NCBI GenBank assembly: GCA_023300375.1
Contig: JALZWO010000008.1
Location: 1-50,836, forward strand
Direction of reading: 5' to 3'
DNA: 50,836 bases
From: Granulosicoccus sp.
GTDB lineage: Bacteria > Pseudomonadota > Gammaproteobacteria > Granulosicoccales > Granulosicoccaceae
Every line of letters begins with the position of its first letter. Positions within the stretch are counted from its first letter, which is position 1. Both the position numbers and the translations under genes were made by a program. The notes under the pieces were generated by a model. It saw nothing but the letters and a program-made list of their open reading frames with translations. It searched no databases and had not been told where the DNA came from. Positions 37,851-47,355 of the stretch are shown piece after piece.

Positions 37851-39605
37851 TTAAGTCACACCAAATTCGTCTTCGCGCGCTCGCTTGACCACATCGTAGT
37901 GTTCGCTTAACAAATCGCTCTTGGTCACCACACCTAACAAGGTGGGTTTCTCACTATTACTACGATCAAGAACGGGAATATATTCATGTTCACGCTCTGC
38001 CATATTTTGCACCGCAGTCACTATATTGGTCATGATGCTGACGCTGTAGTTAGCACCGATAGCCGCCTCTATTGCCGGCGAATCCATACCCGCTTCAATA
38101 GAATAAGCCACAATCATGGATAGCGAGGCACTGCCTACAAACACATCTTCGTCTTTGAACACTACAACACGTTGACGCTGAGACCCCATACGAGCGCTTA
38201 ACTCTCCCACCGTAACGTCACTGTCGGACAACAAATAATCGTCGCTGATCAGGTTCTCTACTTTGTGGGTCATAAGCAGGCTGATGTCTCGACCACGTGA
38301 AAGGTTGATCTGTCTTTTGGCAAGCTGCCAGCGGAAAAACGACCCATGCTCACCAATTTGCATCACCGTGCTGGCAAAGGCTGCTGCTGTCATCACACCC
38401 AGCGTAATGTCGTAGTCGCGGGTAAGTTCAAACATGATGAGCACGGTAGAGATAGGCGCACCCAGTAATGCCGAGCTTACCGCCGCCATGCCAATGGTGG
38501 CATACACACCTGGCTCGCTCAACGATACGCCGGTAAGGCCTATCAAAGCCCAGAACAACCCTCCCATCATCGAACCCAAAAACAACGCAGGGCCAAAAAT
38601 GCCACCAGCGAATCCACTGCTCAAGGCCAAGGCAACAACACACAATTTAGCCAGCAAAAGATACAACAACAAATCGCTTTGTAGCGCGCCGCCCAATGCC
38701 AGCATAGTGCCCTCGTACCCAATACCCATAACTTGAGGCAGTTGCGTAGCTATCAGCCCCATCATCAATCCCGCCAATGCCGGTTTTAACCAGCCAGGCG
38801 CGGCAGAATACGCCCATAACGTTTGCAAGGTGCCAATCATTAACAACAGACCTTTGGCAAGCAGAGCGCCCAACACGCCCAACAACGCAAATAGCAAAAG
38901 CTCCCAATTTGATTCGATGACATGCGGTAGCACCGCAAACAATGGCTCGTTCCCCAGAAACGCATAACGCACCAGCATGGCAAGCACAGTCGCAATCACG
39001 ATAGGCGTAAACACACGAAGTGTGTAGTAGCCAACGATGACTTCTAAAGCAAAGATAACGGCAGCCAAGGGTGTGTTAAACGATACGGCAACAGCCGCAG
39101 CTGCACCACAACCCAACAGAGCCAGTGACTGCTTATGGTCCAGCCTAAGCCGCTCGGCAAGGTATGCACTGATAGATGCACCGATATGAACGGCCGGCCC
39201 TTCTCGGCCTAATGGTGCACCCACACCCAACGACACACCTGTAGCCAGCGCCGCCCCAACGCCTGAGCGCACGGGCATTCTCGCACTGTTTAACGCACAG
39301 GCTTCCATGACATCTGCAATTCCGTGATAACGCTTGCCTGGCAAAAATTGCACAACAATACCAATTACTAAACCACCGATAGCGGGCACCAACACCAACT
39401 GCCAATCAGACCTCACGCTCAGAATATGTGCGAAACGAGTTTCAGAAGCTTCTGCATAACCCAGCCATTGGACCAGCATTATCAACTCGATGAGCAACAA
39501 TGTGGATAGCCCTACCACCGCACCGATAACAGCGGCTAGTAAAAAGAAGCCCGACCGATACCTCAATGCTGAGTGCGGTGCATCTGAAGCTTTGATATCA
39601 GCCAA
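37851..39605 (-). CDS. ClC-family chloride channel/transporter with CBS domains
   Basis: The membrane part (about 20-440) has GREGP with the gating Glu (about residue 135) and GFAGGIFGPALFLG. The first anion-site motif GSGIP is replaced by a YHGIAD segment, as in some bacterial ClCs. Two CBS-type repeats (about 450-575) follow. It should move chloride, perhaps with proton exchange. The start is placed at TTG 39605 (AAAGGA nine bases upstream, 8-base overlap with the ubiH stop); TTG 39626 is the alternative. Confidence 0.9.
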   Translation of the reverse strand: MADIKASDAPHSALRYRSGFFLLAAVIGAVVGLSTLLLIELIMLVQWLGYAEASETRFAHILSVRSDWQLVLVPAIGGLVIGIVVQFLPGKRYHGIADVMEACALNSARMPVRSGVGAALATGVSLGVGAPLGREGPAVHIGASISAYLAERLRLDHKQSLALLGCGAAAAVAVSFNTPLAAVIFALEVIVGYYTLRVFTPIVIATVLAMLVRYAFLGNEPLFAVLPHVIESNWELLLFALLGVLGALLAKGLLLMIGTLQTLWAYSAAPGWLKPALAGLMMGLIATQLPQVMGIGYEGTMLALGGALQSDLLLYLLLAKLCVVALALSSGFAGGIFGPALFLGSMMGGLFWALIGLTGVSLSEPGVYATIGMAAVSSALLGAPISTVLIMFELTRDYDITLGVMTAAAFASTVMQIGEHGSFFRWQLAKRQINLSRGRDISLLMTHKVENLISDDYLLSDSDVTVGELSARMGSQRQRVVVFKDEDVFVGSASLSMIVAYSIEAGMDSPAIEAAIGANYSVSIMTNIVTAVQNMAEREHEYIPVLDRSNSEKPTLLGVVTKSDLLSEHYDVVKRAREDEFGVT

Positions 39606-40812
39606 GACCCATCGTCCTTTGGGCAAATTGTTTGCGTAGAGGCGACAATGTGTCTAGCGATAGCAAGCCCAATGCCCTGACATGTGCGGGCAAACTTGCC
39701 TTACCCCGAAACCCTCTTGCCAAAGTATCAGTAAACTGCACAACTTGTTGCTGATCACGTTTACGCGTGTTCGAAAATTGCTGCAACAGCTCAGCACTAC
39801 CGGGATCACGCGCACTAGAATCGTGTTCGTTTAAGGGTTGTAGCGATCGGCATAGCTGGGCAACATCGCGCATAGCCAAGTTATAGCCTTGTCCACCCAC
39901 AGGGTGCAACAGGCGCATGGCATTACCGAGAAGAACAGTACGCTCAGCGACTTGGGTGGCGGCCTCAATACGGACTAATGGCACGGCTATTCTTGGACCT
40001 ACGCGGCGAAAATCCCCCAATCGATAACCAAAACGCTGTTGCAGGCGCTGAAGATAAGCATCATCACTCAATGACTGGATACTCTCTCGCTCATCGGGTT
40101 CAACGCAGTCAACAAAGCTCATTGTTTTTGCAGGCCTTGGCAGTAAAGCTAACGGTCCAGAGCTGGTAAAACGTTCGTAGGCAATGTTGTCATGCTCACG
40201 CTCTAGCTGTACGGTGCCCAAAAACGCTGACTGCTCGTAGTCCACCTGATGCGTCTGGATTCCAACGCTTTGACGAGTGGTTGAAGAGACGCCATCAGCC
40301 GCAATTAACAAACGCGCTTTCAGCGATGTATCGCCAAAATATACGCGAACTCCATCGTCCTCCACGTGGATGTTGTTAACACGCATACCCGTCACATGCT
40401 GCACCGAGGTGGCGCTAAGCCCTAGTACTAATTGATCATTAACCGTTTGATTATTGACTACGTAGCCAACAGCATCAGCGTTGAGCTCATCGGCATTCAG
40501 GCGCGTTGACCCAAAATACCCTTTGTGCGAAACATGCACCTGCGATATGGGACAAGCATCATCAGCAATGGTGTTCCATAGGTTCTGTGATTCAAGCCAA
40601 AGACGCGTGCCTAAGCTCAGTGCTGTGCATCGCTGGTTCAGATCAGGGGTTTGAGCATTCTGGGCTTGCGGCTGGCCTGCATTCGTTGTTCGTGTATTGG
40701 CGTCAAGCAAAGCCACTGACCAGCCCTGAGCACTGAGCACATTAGCCAATGGAGTACCGACCAATCCAGCACCCACAATCGCGATATCAACATCAGAATT
40801 TGCGTTATTCAT
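39598..40812 (-). CDS. ubiH: UbiH-type FAD-dependent ubiquinone-biosynthesis hydroxylase
   Basis: The start is ATG 40812, overlapping the pepP stop by 8 bases; the frame extends upstream to 40860. The 404 residues have the FAD dinucleotide fold IVGAGLVGTPLA, the mid-protein LLIAADGVSSTTR (DG motif) and a C-terminal GNAMRLLHPVGGQGYNLAMRD block typical of UbiH/UbiI/UbiF. The position right after UPF0149-pepP supports UbiH, which hydroxylates the ubiquinone ring at C6. A ubiI gene, usual next to it, is absent here. Confidence 0.9.
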   Translation of the reverse strand: MNNANSDVDIAIVGAGLVGTPLANVLSAQGWSVALLDANTRTTNAGQPQAQNAQTPDLNQRCTALSLGTRLWLESQNLWNTIADDACPISQVHVSHKGYFGSTRLNADELNADAVGYVVNNQTVNDQLVLGLSATSVQHVTGMRVNNIHVEDDGVRVYFGDTSLKARLLIAADGVSSTTRQSVGIQTHQVDYEQSAFLGTVQLEREHDNIAYERFTSSGPLALLPRPAKTMSFVDCVEPDERESIQSLSDDAYLQRLQQRFGYRLGDFRRVGPRIAVPLVRIEAATQVAERTVLLGNAMRLLHPVGGQGYNLAMRDVAQLCRSLQPLNEHDSSARDPGSAELLQQFSNTRKRDQQQVVQFTDTLARGFRGKASLPAHVRALGLLSLDTLSPLRKQFAQRTMGLG

Positions 40813-42151
40813 TGCGCTGCATATAGGCTTCGATGTCGTCGGCTTGTTTGGGAACATCACCTGTTATGACGCTGCAGCCGTTGTTTGTAACAACCACATC
40901 GTCTTCAATTCGAATACCAATGTTACGAAACTCTTTAGGTATTTTTCTGCTGTCACCTAAATACAAACCAGGCTCTACCGTGATCACCATGCCGGGCTCC
41001 AACACACGCCAGTCGCCGTTCACTTTATAGTCCCCTACATCGTGTACATCCATACCTAACCAGTGCCCAGTCTTGTGCATGTAGTAAGGCTTGTAAGCTT
41101 CGCTTTTCAATAATTGAGGCAGCTTGCCTTTTAGTACACCAATATCGCGTAGTCCACGGGTGAGCACTTTTACAGCTGCCAGATGTGGCTCGTTCCAATG
41201 ATTGCCTGGCTGCGTTTTTTCTATCGCTGCCAACTGGGCTTCAAGGACAATGTCGTAAACCGCGCGCTGAGCTTTGCTGAATTTGCCATTAGCAGGTATG
41301 GTGCGCGTGATGTCGCCTGCGTAATACTTGAGTTCGGCTCCTGAATCTATGAGGACCAGATCACCATCGTTGATGACATCGTTGTTTTCCGTGTAATGCA
41401 AAATACATCCATTGGCACCACTACCAACAATGGGCAAAAACGAATGCTCCGCACCCTGTGATTTGTATTGCGCAATTAATTCTGCTTCAACTTCATACTC
41501 AAGCATTCCCGGTTTGATCGTTCGCATGACTCGACAATGTGCCGCCGCACTGAGTTTTGCAGCCGCCTCCATCAAAACAATTTCCGCACGACTCTTGAAC
41601 AAGCGCATTTCGTGCAAATGAAATTCCAAGGATATAAAACTGTCCGGATCTCCTCCATCGCGACTGCGACTCGATCGAGCCGTGCTCAGCCAGTTAAGAA
41701 CTTGTGCATCAAACTGTTGGTCTTTGCCAAGCGTGTGGTAAACCGATTGCTTGTTTTCCAGCAAGCCTGGCAGGATATCGTCCAGATCGGTTATTGGAAA
41801 TGCGTCATCAGCACCCAGTGCTAGCGGCGCATCCTCGACACCCAGACGACGTCCTTGCCAGGTTTCTTTTAACTCATCACGCTCGCGACAGAACATGATG
41901 TACTGGCCCGCCTTACGACCGGGGATAAGCACCAACAGCGCATCAGGCTCGTCAAAACCTGTGAGATACAACATGTTGCTGTCAGCTCGGTAGGCGTAAT
42001 CGGTATCTCGACTGCGCAGGCAAGCTTTGGCGGCAGGGATCAGGGCAATGGAATGATCGCCCATAATGCGCATCAGAGCTCGGCGACGACGCTTGAACTC
42101 AGCCGCCTGAGATTTGGGAAAACGCTCGGTCCTGCTGCTACCTTTCTTCAT
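40805..42151 (-). CDS. pepP: Xaa-Pro aminopeptidase (PepP)
   Basis: The start is ATG 42151, overlapping the UPF0149 stop (ATGA at 42148-42151). The 448 residues agree with E. coli PepP (441). The dinuclear metal ligands of the pita-bread fold are visible: Asp in LIDSGAE, Asp in GDITRT, His in TGHWLGMDVHD, Glu in VEPGLY and Glu in IRIEDD. It removes N-terminal residues preceding proline, in the cytoplasm. Gene order UPF0149-pepP-ubiH is the classic gammaproteobacterial arrangement. Confidence 0.95.
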   Translation of the reverse strand: MKKGSSRTERFPKSQAAEFKRRRRALMRIMGDHSIALIPAAKACLRSRDTDYAYRADSNMLYLTGFDEPDALLVLIPGRKAGQYIMFCRERDELKETWQGRRLGVEDAPLALGADDAFPITDLDDILPGLLENKQSVYHTLGKDQQFDAQVLNWLSTARSSRSRDGGDPDSFISLEFHLHEMRLFKSRAEIVLMEAAAKLSAAAHCRVMRTIKPGMLEYEVEAELIAQYKSQGAEHSFLPIVGSGANGCILHYTENNDVINDGDLVLIDSGAELKYYAGDITRTIPANGKFSKAQRAVYDIVLEAQLAAIEKTQPGNHWNEPHLAAVKVLTRGLRDIGVLKGKLPQLLKSEAYKPYYMHKTGHWLGMDVHDVGDYKVNGDWRVLEPGMVITVEPGLYLGDSRKIPKEFRNIGIRIEDDVVVTNNGCSVITGDVPKQADDIEAYMQRNE

Positions 42152-42783
42152 GAGAGGGCGCCTTGGGCAGCCGGGGTGGTAGGCCGGCATTCCTCTAGGA
42201 CTAGCAAAACGCCAACTCGCACAAATTCCAGTAATTCCACGTAGACATTCTCTTGCACTTCCAACGTTGGGCTCTGACCCTCATCGTCTGCCTGATCAAC
42301 TGGATCAGCGGCATCGATAGCCTGAAAATCCTCGATAATTTCACGGGTATCGTCTGGCAAAGTACGGTTTCCCTGCTGTGCGACAGCCAATCCTATGCCG
42401 TAGGTGAATCCTGCACAGAAATCACCCAAGGAGCGCACTCGCATGCCCACGGGTGCTTCATCTTCGGGCACAGCTGGCATAAATTCCAAATCGGTATCGT
42501 TCAGTGATGCCAGCGTCTGGCCAAACCAGTCATCCATGGTTTTTAACTGGGGTGCCTTTTGCGCCACATCTGCAGCGCTCAGCGAGGCTGCATCAAGCAA
42601 TTCTGTGAACCAGCGCGTTTTTGCAGCTGCGCTGGTTTGCGCACACAACAGCCCGCAGCACAGGCCGTGGACCTCGGACACCGACAGCGGCACGTTTAAT
42701 TGTGACAGCGCGCTGTCTAGATTCTGTTGGGAGAGATTCACAAAGATTTGGCTAATGACCCGAGTCGGGTTACGAGTATACAA
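42148..42783 (-). CDS. UPF0149 family protein (YgfB/YecA type)
   Basis: The 211-residue protein has the family start LSVSEVHGLCCGLLCA, mid-part WFGQTLASL and the conserved FCAGFTYGIG segment, then an acidic region and a C-terminal YVELLEFVRVGVLLVLEE helix. It is all-alpha and cytoplasmic; the molecular role of the family is poorly known. The start TTG 42783 has no strong ribosome site, and a GTG at 42741 is possible. It is divergent from the zapB-like/zapA pair, as in many gammaproteobacteria. Confidence 0.88.
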   Translation of the reverse strand: MYTRNPTRVISQIFVNLSQQNLDSALSQLNVPLSVSEVHGLCCGLLCAQTSAAAKTRWFTELLDAASLSAADVAQKAPQLKTMDDWFGQTLASLNDTDLEFMPAVPEDEAPVGMRVRSLGDFCAGFTYGIGLAVAQQGNRTLPDDTREIIEDFQAIDAADPVDQADDEGQSPTLEVQENVYVELLEFVRVGVLLVLEECRPTTPAAQGALS

Positions 42784-42845
42784 TGGGCTTCAGAGGCGCG
42801 TGTACTGCGCAAGTAGCCACAGGCGAATCACCGAGGATATTGCCC

Positions 42846-43067
42846 ATGAGCAGCACGATGCTCCAAGATGAATTCAACCGGCTGGAGACCCGCATGCAGG
42901 ATCTCATCAGCCTTTGCTCCAAACTTGATCTGGAAAACAAATCGTTAAAGACCCAGCAAGGATCCCTAGTTGAGGAACGGGCCAATCTGATCAAGAAGAA
43001 CGAGCTTGCCCGCAGCAAGGTTGAAAAAATGATCGACCGCCTGAAATCACTGGAGTCCAATCAATGA
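42846..43067 (+). CDS. ZapB-like coiled-coil protein (TIGR02449 type)
   Basis: The start is ATG 42846, seven bases after GAGGAT; a longer frame from 42783 is unlikely. The 73-residue protein is one continuous coiled coil rich in Leu/Lys/Glu, typical of the small protein family found just before zapA. Its stop overlaps the zapA ATG (ATGA at 43064-43067). By analogy with ZapB it probably helps arrange the Z-ring, but direct function is inferred. Confidence 0.85.
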   Translation: MSSTMLQDEFNRLETRMQDLISLCSKLDLENKSLKTQQGSLVEERANLIKKNELARSKVEKMIDRLKSLESNQ

Positions 43068-43462
43068 GCGACAAAGAACTCAAAGACGATAACATTGCAG
43101 GGATGAACCTTGGGCGTAATGTCAACGATCCCGGTAACGCTAAGCCTGCCAGATTACGTATTCTTGACAAAGAAGTTCAAATTGCGTGTAAGCCAGGTGA
43201 AGAAGACGACCTGATGCAAGCTGCAGCTTATGTTGATAAATCCATGCGTGATTTACGTAAACGCAACACAACCTCCAGCATCGAGAAAATTGCGATTGTC
43301 ACCGCTATTAACACTGCACATGCGTTGCTGAAATCGCGCTCTCAAGAGACGCTAGATGACACCGTGCTGGAGCGTGTCACCGCAATCAACGACAAGCTGG
43401 ATCAGATACTGTCCAGCTCAGACGACAATAGCCCTACAGAAGACACTTCAGAGAGCGCTTGA
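43064..43462 (+). CDS. zapA: Cell division protein ZapA
   Basis: The 132-residue protein has the ZapA core (about 28-115): RLRILDKEVQIACKPGEEDDL, then AAAYVDKSMRDLR and a dimerising helix. ZapA crosslinks FtsZ protofilaments at midcell. It has an extra acidic N-terminal stretch and an acidic Ser-rich tail compared with E. coli (109). Only 74 bases separate it from the convergent histidine-kinase gene; the 6S RNA gene usually found after zapA is not there. Confidence 0.93.
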   Translation: MSDKELKDDNIAGMNLGRNVNDPGNAKPARLRILDKEVQIACKPGEEDDLMQAAAYVDKSMRDLRKRNTTSSIEKIAIVTAINTAHALLKSRSQETLDDTVLERVTAINDKLDQILSSSDDNSPTEDTSESA

Positions 43463-43536
43463 TTTCCCCTGAAACCTGATTAAGCGCAAAGGTAGATGAA
43501 TGTACACAACAGGCATTTTTGCTGCAAACAACATCG

Positions 43537-45141
43537 CTATTTTGCCACCTGATAACGAGTTTGCATTGACAGAACAACAGCCGCACCATGCCCTTCTAAC
43601 ACACGGGTAAAGCTCAGCCTGTAGCCATGAAAGTCGGCAACGCGTCGTGCAATCGCCAAGCCGAGTCCAGTGCCATGAATCTCTCGGGTGGAAGGGCTAC
43701 GATAGAATCGTTCGAAGACACTTTCACGCTCAGTCTTCGACACACCGGGGCCATCATCTTCAATGCGCAAGGATTGGTTTTCAAGAAAAATGTGAATCCT
43801 GCCTTGAGGCATGCTGAACTTCACAGCGTTGCTAAGCAATGCGTCCACAAGCTCTCTCATAGACTGTGCATCACAGTGAGTTGTACCCGTGTAACGGCTG
43901 TACTCGAAGACCACTTCAAGATCGGCATCGAGTAACTGCGGGGATAGCACTCCCAATTGTTCTTCAATGAGCACTGCCAGATCAACTGATTGAAATGATG
44001 GAGTCTGCACGGACTCCACACGCGCCATGTCGAGCAGCTTCTCGATCAGCGAACGACTGCGAGAGACACTATGCTGCAAAGAATTCAAATGAGAATCAAG
44101 CTGTGCATCTTTATTACCTCGACGCAGCAGCTGTTCGATCATACCAATCGATGTTATTGGTGTGCGCAGTTCATGCGCCGCATCGTTAATAAACTGTTTT
44201 TCCCGTTGCAGGCTACGATCAACGCCTTCCAACAACTGATTAACTGAGCCCAACAAGGGCTGTAATTCGGCAGGCGCATTGGGTAGAGAAATCAGATCTA
44301 GCCTGTGTGCTGAACGACTAGTCACCTCTCGAGTAACCTCATGAAGTGCGCCGCAAATACCCTTAGCCACCCATAATATAAGCCCGATTAACAATGGCAA
44401 TAACAGTAATACAGGGGTAGATATAGCCATCAACAACTCTCTTATGGCTTGAATTCGAATCGATTTAGGTTCTAGCAACTCTATACGTATCCGAGCGCCC
44501 ACGATGTTATGGTCGCCAGTATTCAAAGCTAAATCATTGCCATCACTGTCAGGTGCAGGAGTGCTGAGATCGATTGACCGTGACAGACACCTCCATTCAA
44601 TGATCTGCGCATCTGTCACATTGGCATTGTTGATTGGTTCGCTATTCCCAGCAGACCACAGAAACTCACTGAACCCCTCCTCACAACGATCAAAATCAGC
44701 CACGCGGTGTGATGTCAACGTAATCTCATCGTTAATTGCCACACGGTACCGCATGTGTATACCCTGCTGGCTTTCCATAGCCGCCACAATATCCAGAAGC
44801 TCTTCATCAATGGACTTTGCCAATTGCTGTTCTGTGTCGGTATCATCTGGCAGCTCATCTGCCGCAGGCTCTTCGTGAGCTGTTGCATACCCTCCACCTT
44901 CTGAGCTCTCCTCCAGCATCTCGTAGACCAGAAACGATGACAGTACACCCAATGTGTCTGACATCTCTTTGTCGTACAGGGCATTGACATGATTGCGCGC
45001 AACCACCATGGCAGCACAGGTGCAAATCAAGACGAGCACTAGTGCCGGAATCATCAAATTCAAGATTAAACGCCTGAATATAGACTGCGCTGCAACTGCA
45101 CTAGCTACGGAGGTTGGCTCAGCTGAAACCGTGTCATTCAC
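43537..45141 (-). CDS. Membrane sensor histidine kinase
   Basis: The 534-residue protein has membrane helices at about 24-47 and 238-260 flanking a periplasmic sensor of about 190 residues with an acidic stretch. The kinase core follows: phospho-acceptor His323 in AAHELRTPIT, N-box Asn438/439 in LLSNAVKFS, G1 EDDGPGVS and G2 HGTGLGLAIARR. It is QseC/TctE-like in layout. The GTG start overlaps the response-regulator stop (45138-45141). It is the last gene of the seven-gene operon and probably controls it or responds to its product. Confidence 0.93.
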   Translation of the reverse strand: MNDTVSAEPTSVASAVAAQSIFRRLILNLMIPALVLVLICTCAAMVVARNHVNALYDKEMSDTLGVLSSFLVYEMLEESSEGGGYATAHEEPAADELPDDTDTEQQLAKSIDEELLDIVAAMESQQGIHMRYRVAINDEITLTSHRVADFDRCEEGFSEFLWSAGNSEPINNANVTDAQIIEWRCLSRSIDLSTPAPDSDGNDLALNTGDHNIVGARIRIELLEPKSIRIQAIRELLMAISTPVLLLLPLLIGLILWVAKGICGALHEVTREVTSRSAHRLDLISLPNAPAELQPLLGSVNQLLEGVDRSLQREKQFINDAAHELRTPITSIGMIEQLLRRGNKDAQLDSHLNSLQHSVSRSRSLIEKLLDMARVESVQTPSFQSVDLAVLIEEQLGVLSPQLLDADLEVVFEYSRYTGTTHCDAQSMRELVDALLSNAVKFSMPQGRIHIFLENQSLRIEDDGPGVSKTERESVFERFYRSPSTREIHGTGLGLAIARRVADFHGYRLSFTRVLEGHGAAVVLSMQTRYQVAK

Positions 45142-45815
45142 AAGTCAACTGACTCCTTAGCGATGATGTAGCCCAATCCGCGGGTAGTACGAATAAGCGA
45201 TTTGCCCAATTTTTTTCTCAACGCTGATATATGCACTTCAATGGCGTTTCCAGCCCCGGCTTTGTCTTCTGAATACAGTCGATCCTCTAGCAAGCGCTTG
45301 CTGAAGTAACGTCCGCGACCTTGCATCAAGATGGTCACGATCGATATCTCCATGTGAGACAAATGTACAGGCTCGCCTTTACACGTTAATGTGTTGCCAT
45401 CGAGATCGAGCTGCAAATCGCCATGCTCGATAATAGAGCCCTTAATCTGATTTCGACGCCGATGCACTGCTCTGATTCGCGCATCAAGTTCATTGAAGTT
45501 GATGGGTTTAACCAAATAGTCATCAGCGCCTGAATCAAGACCACTGATCCGACGATCCATGTCGCCATAAGCGGTAAGTATCAACACACCAGATTCATGC
45601 TTATGCCGTTGCAGGTAACCGAGCAGACTAGCTCCATCCCCATCGGGCAAACCAAGGTCAAGCAGTATAATGTCATAGCGAGTCTGCTCAAGCTGCGCCC
45701 GGGCCTCAGCTAAAGAGCGCACCCAGTCAGCTGGATAATCACCCTGAAACCATTGATGAATAGCCTCGCCAATTAACTTATCGTCTTCAACGATCAGTAT
45801 TGAAATCATCCTCAA
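45138..45815 (-). CDS. OmpR/PhoB-family response regulator
   Basis: The 225 residues comprise a receiver (about 1-120; acidic pair near residues 11-12, phospho-acceptor Asp53 in LLDLGLPDGDG, Lys in LVKPINF) and a winged-helix DNA-binding domain (about 130-220) with the trans-regulatory ending TTRGLGYII. It is the cognate partner of the overlapping kinase gene. It begins 17 bases after the ligase stop, so the regulators appear to be co-transcribed with the biosynthetic genes. Confidence 0.95.
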   Translation of the reverse strand: MRMISILIVEDDKLIGEAIHQWFQGDYPADWVRSLAEARAQLEQTRYDIILLDLGLPDGDGASLLGYLQRHKHESGVLILTAYGDMDRRISGLDSGADDYLVKPINFNELDARIRAVHRRRNQIKGSIIEHGDLQLDLDGNTLTCKGEPVHLSHMEISIVTILMQGRGRYFSKRLLEDRLYSEDKAGAGNAIEVHISALRKKLGKSLIRTTRGLGYIIAKESVDL

Positions 45816-45832
45816 TCTTCCGCAAAGTTATT

Positions 45833-47341
45833 CTAAATAGTTTTCACAGTGAGCGTTCTCGTGGCAAGAATAGCCTCACGCCGTAGCTTCCCGTTAGTCG
45901 TCAGCAAACCATTGGCAGCACTCATAGGCTCAGTAAGCTGCCAATGACCAATACGAGCATAGACCGGTAGATTCTGGTTGATGTTTTCAATAGCGATGTT
46001 CAAAGCACTTGTATCCAACTCACTAACAATCAAAGCTGAGAGTACACGTTCGGCATCACCGTGTACCACTGCCTGCTCAATACCGTCTATCGTCATCAGG
46101 TAAGACTCAACCCATTCAGGAGACACGTTGCGCCCCATGGCGGTGATGATAAGGTTCTTACTCCGTCCATTGATATGAACAAATCCATCTTCGTCAATCA
46201 GGCCAATGTCGCCGGTTGCATAACTGTCCTCTTGATTCACCGGTTCTCCACACCAACCCAAAAAACCAGGCTTATCGAGTAGCAGTTCACCCGTAGCCGA
46301 AACACTCAACTTTCGATGACCCAAGGGCCGCCCGACACTGCCCAGAAGCGTAGCCCCAGGCAGATTCAACGTGCACACTGAACCCGCTTCGCTTAGACCA
46401 TAGCCCTCGTAAGCAGGCAGTCCACAAGCGCCTGCACGCTGAAGAAGTTCAGGATGTACATGTGCACCACCAACGGCTATAAACCGTAACGATGAAGAAG
46501 CCTTGTTCACATGATCGAGTGTCGTTCGCAGCATCTCTGGAACCATGATTGTACTTTGGGCTCCAGTGGTATTGATACAGTCGATATAAGAAGCTGCGTG
46601 GAACGAACCATCAGGTCTATGACCGATAAGCCCGAGTGAAGGTAGCAGCACGAGAGATTCTTCAAGAAGAGATGTGTAAATACCAGCAATATTTTCGAGT
46701 AGTACCGCATAAGGCAAAGCGCTAAGGTGGCCCTTTAACGCAAGCGGCTCAAGGGCTTTTTGGATACTGGCAACAGGCTCCATCAATTGCTCTAGCGATA
46801 GACATAAACCGCGAGGCGTGCCGGTAGAACCTGACGTGAAAGTTAGCTTAGCCGTGCCTGGCAATACGTTTGACTTCAGGGTAGTGGCGCTGCGATAGAG
46901 GAATAGTGCACGCCCAGCAACCGTTACCTCCTGAAGTAACTCGAGCTTCAATGCGGGCGGTGACTGAGCATCCATGTTTGATGAGTTCACGCCCTCATTG
47001 AAGGCACCATCCACCATTGCAGGCAATGGCAAGTCGGTCAGTAAGTGTCCACAACCTGCGTTACTCATCGCATGACGACGTTGCGCAGTGGTAAAAAAAG
47101 GCGGCAAAGGCAAATTCCAAAAACCGTCCTCAAGCGTTGCCAGATCAGCTATCAGTTGCGCAGGACTGTTGTCCATCATCAGAGCTAGCCCACACGTGTC
47201 GTGCTGCCTCAGTATTTTTTTTAGAGCAGTGACTGAGTTGACTGTGTTTTGGGCTGTTAGCTCACAACTACCAGCGTCGCTGACGACAATACGAGATCCT
47301 GAACAATTTCTCAGAAAAAACAAGGGTGATTCAATAGCCAT
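45833..47341 (-). CDS. Adenylate-forming (AMP-binding) acyl/aryl ligase
   Basis: The 502-residue ANL-superfamily enzyme has P-loop TFTSGSTGTPRG (167-178), motif YEGYGLSEAG (311-320), YATGDIG (374-380), the hinge NGRSKNLIITAMGRNVSPEW (391-410) and the C-terminal catalytic Lys485 in NGKLRRE. It activates a carboxylic acid as an acyl-AMP and passes it to CoA or another acceptor. The N-terminal domain is shorter and more divergent than in standard acyl-CoA synthetases. It lies 14 bases after the hemolysin-family gene. The substrate is unknown, probably fatty or aromatic. Confidence 0.9.
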   Translation of the reverse strand: MAIESPLFFLRNCSGSRIVVSDAGSCELTAQNTVNSVTALKKILRQHDTCGLALMMDNSPAQLIADLATLEDGFWNLPLPPFFTTAQRRHAMSNAGCGHLLTDLPLPAMVDGAFNEGVNSSNMDAQSPPALKLELLQEVTVAGRALFLYRSATTLKSNVLPGTAKLTFTSGSTGTPRGLCLSLEQLMEPVASIQKALEPLALKGHLSALPYAVLLENIAGIYTSLLEESLVLLPSLGLIGHRPDGSFHAASYIDCINTTGAQSTIMVPEMLRTTLDHVNKASSSLRFIAVGGAHVHPELLQRAGACGLPAYEGYGLSEAGSVCTLNLPGATLLGSVGRPLGHRKLSVSATGELLLDKPGFLGWCGEPVNQEDSYATGDIGLIDEDGFVHINGRSKNLIITAMGRNVSPEWVESYLMTIDGIEQAVVHGDAERVLSALIVSELDTSALNIAIENINQNLPVYARIGHWQLTEPMSAANGLLTTNGKLRREAILATRTLTVKTI

Positions 47342-47355
47342 GCTTAAACAATCTC

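Noticed and set aside
43463..43536. Possible 6S RNA gene downstream of zapA
   Set aside because: Only 74 bases are available and they do not form the long rod-like structure of 6S RNA; the usual position is occupied by the histidine-kinase gene.
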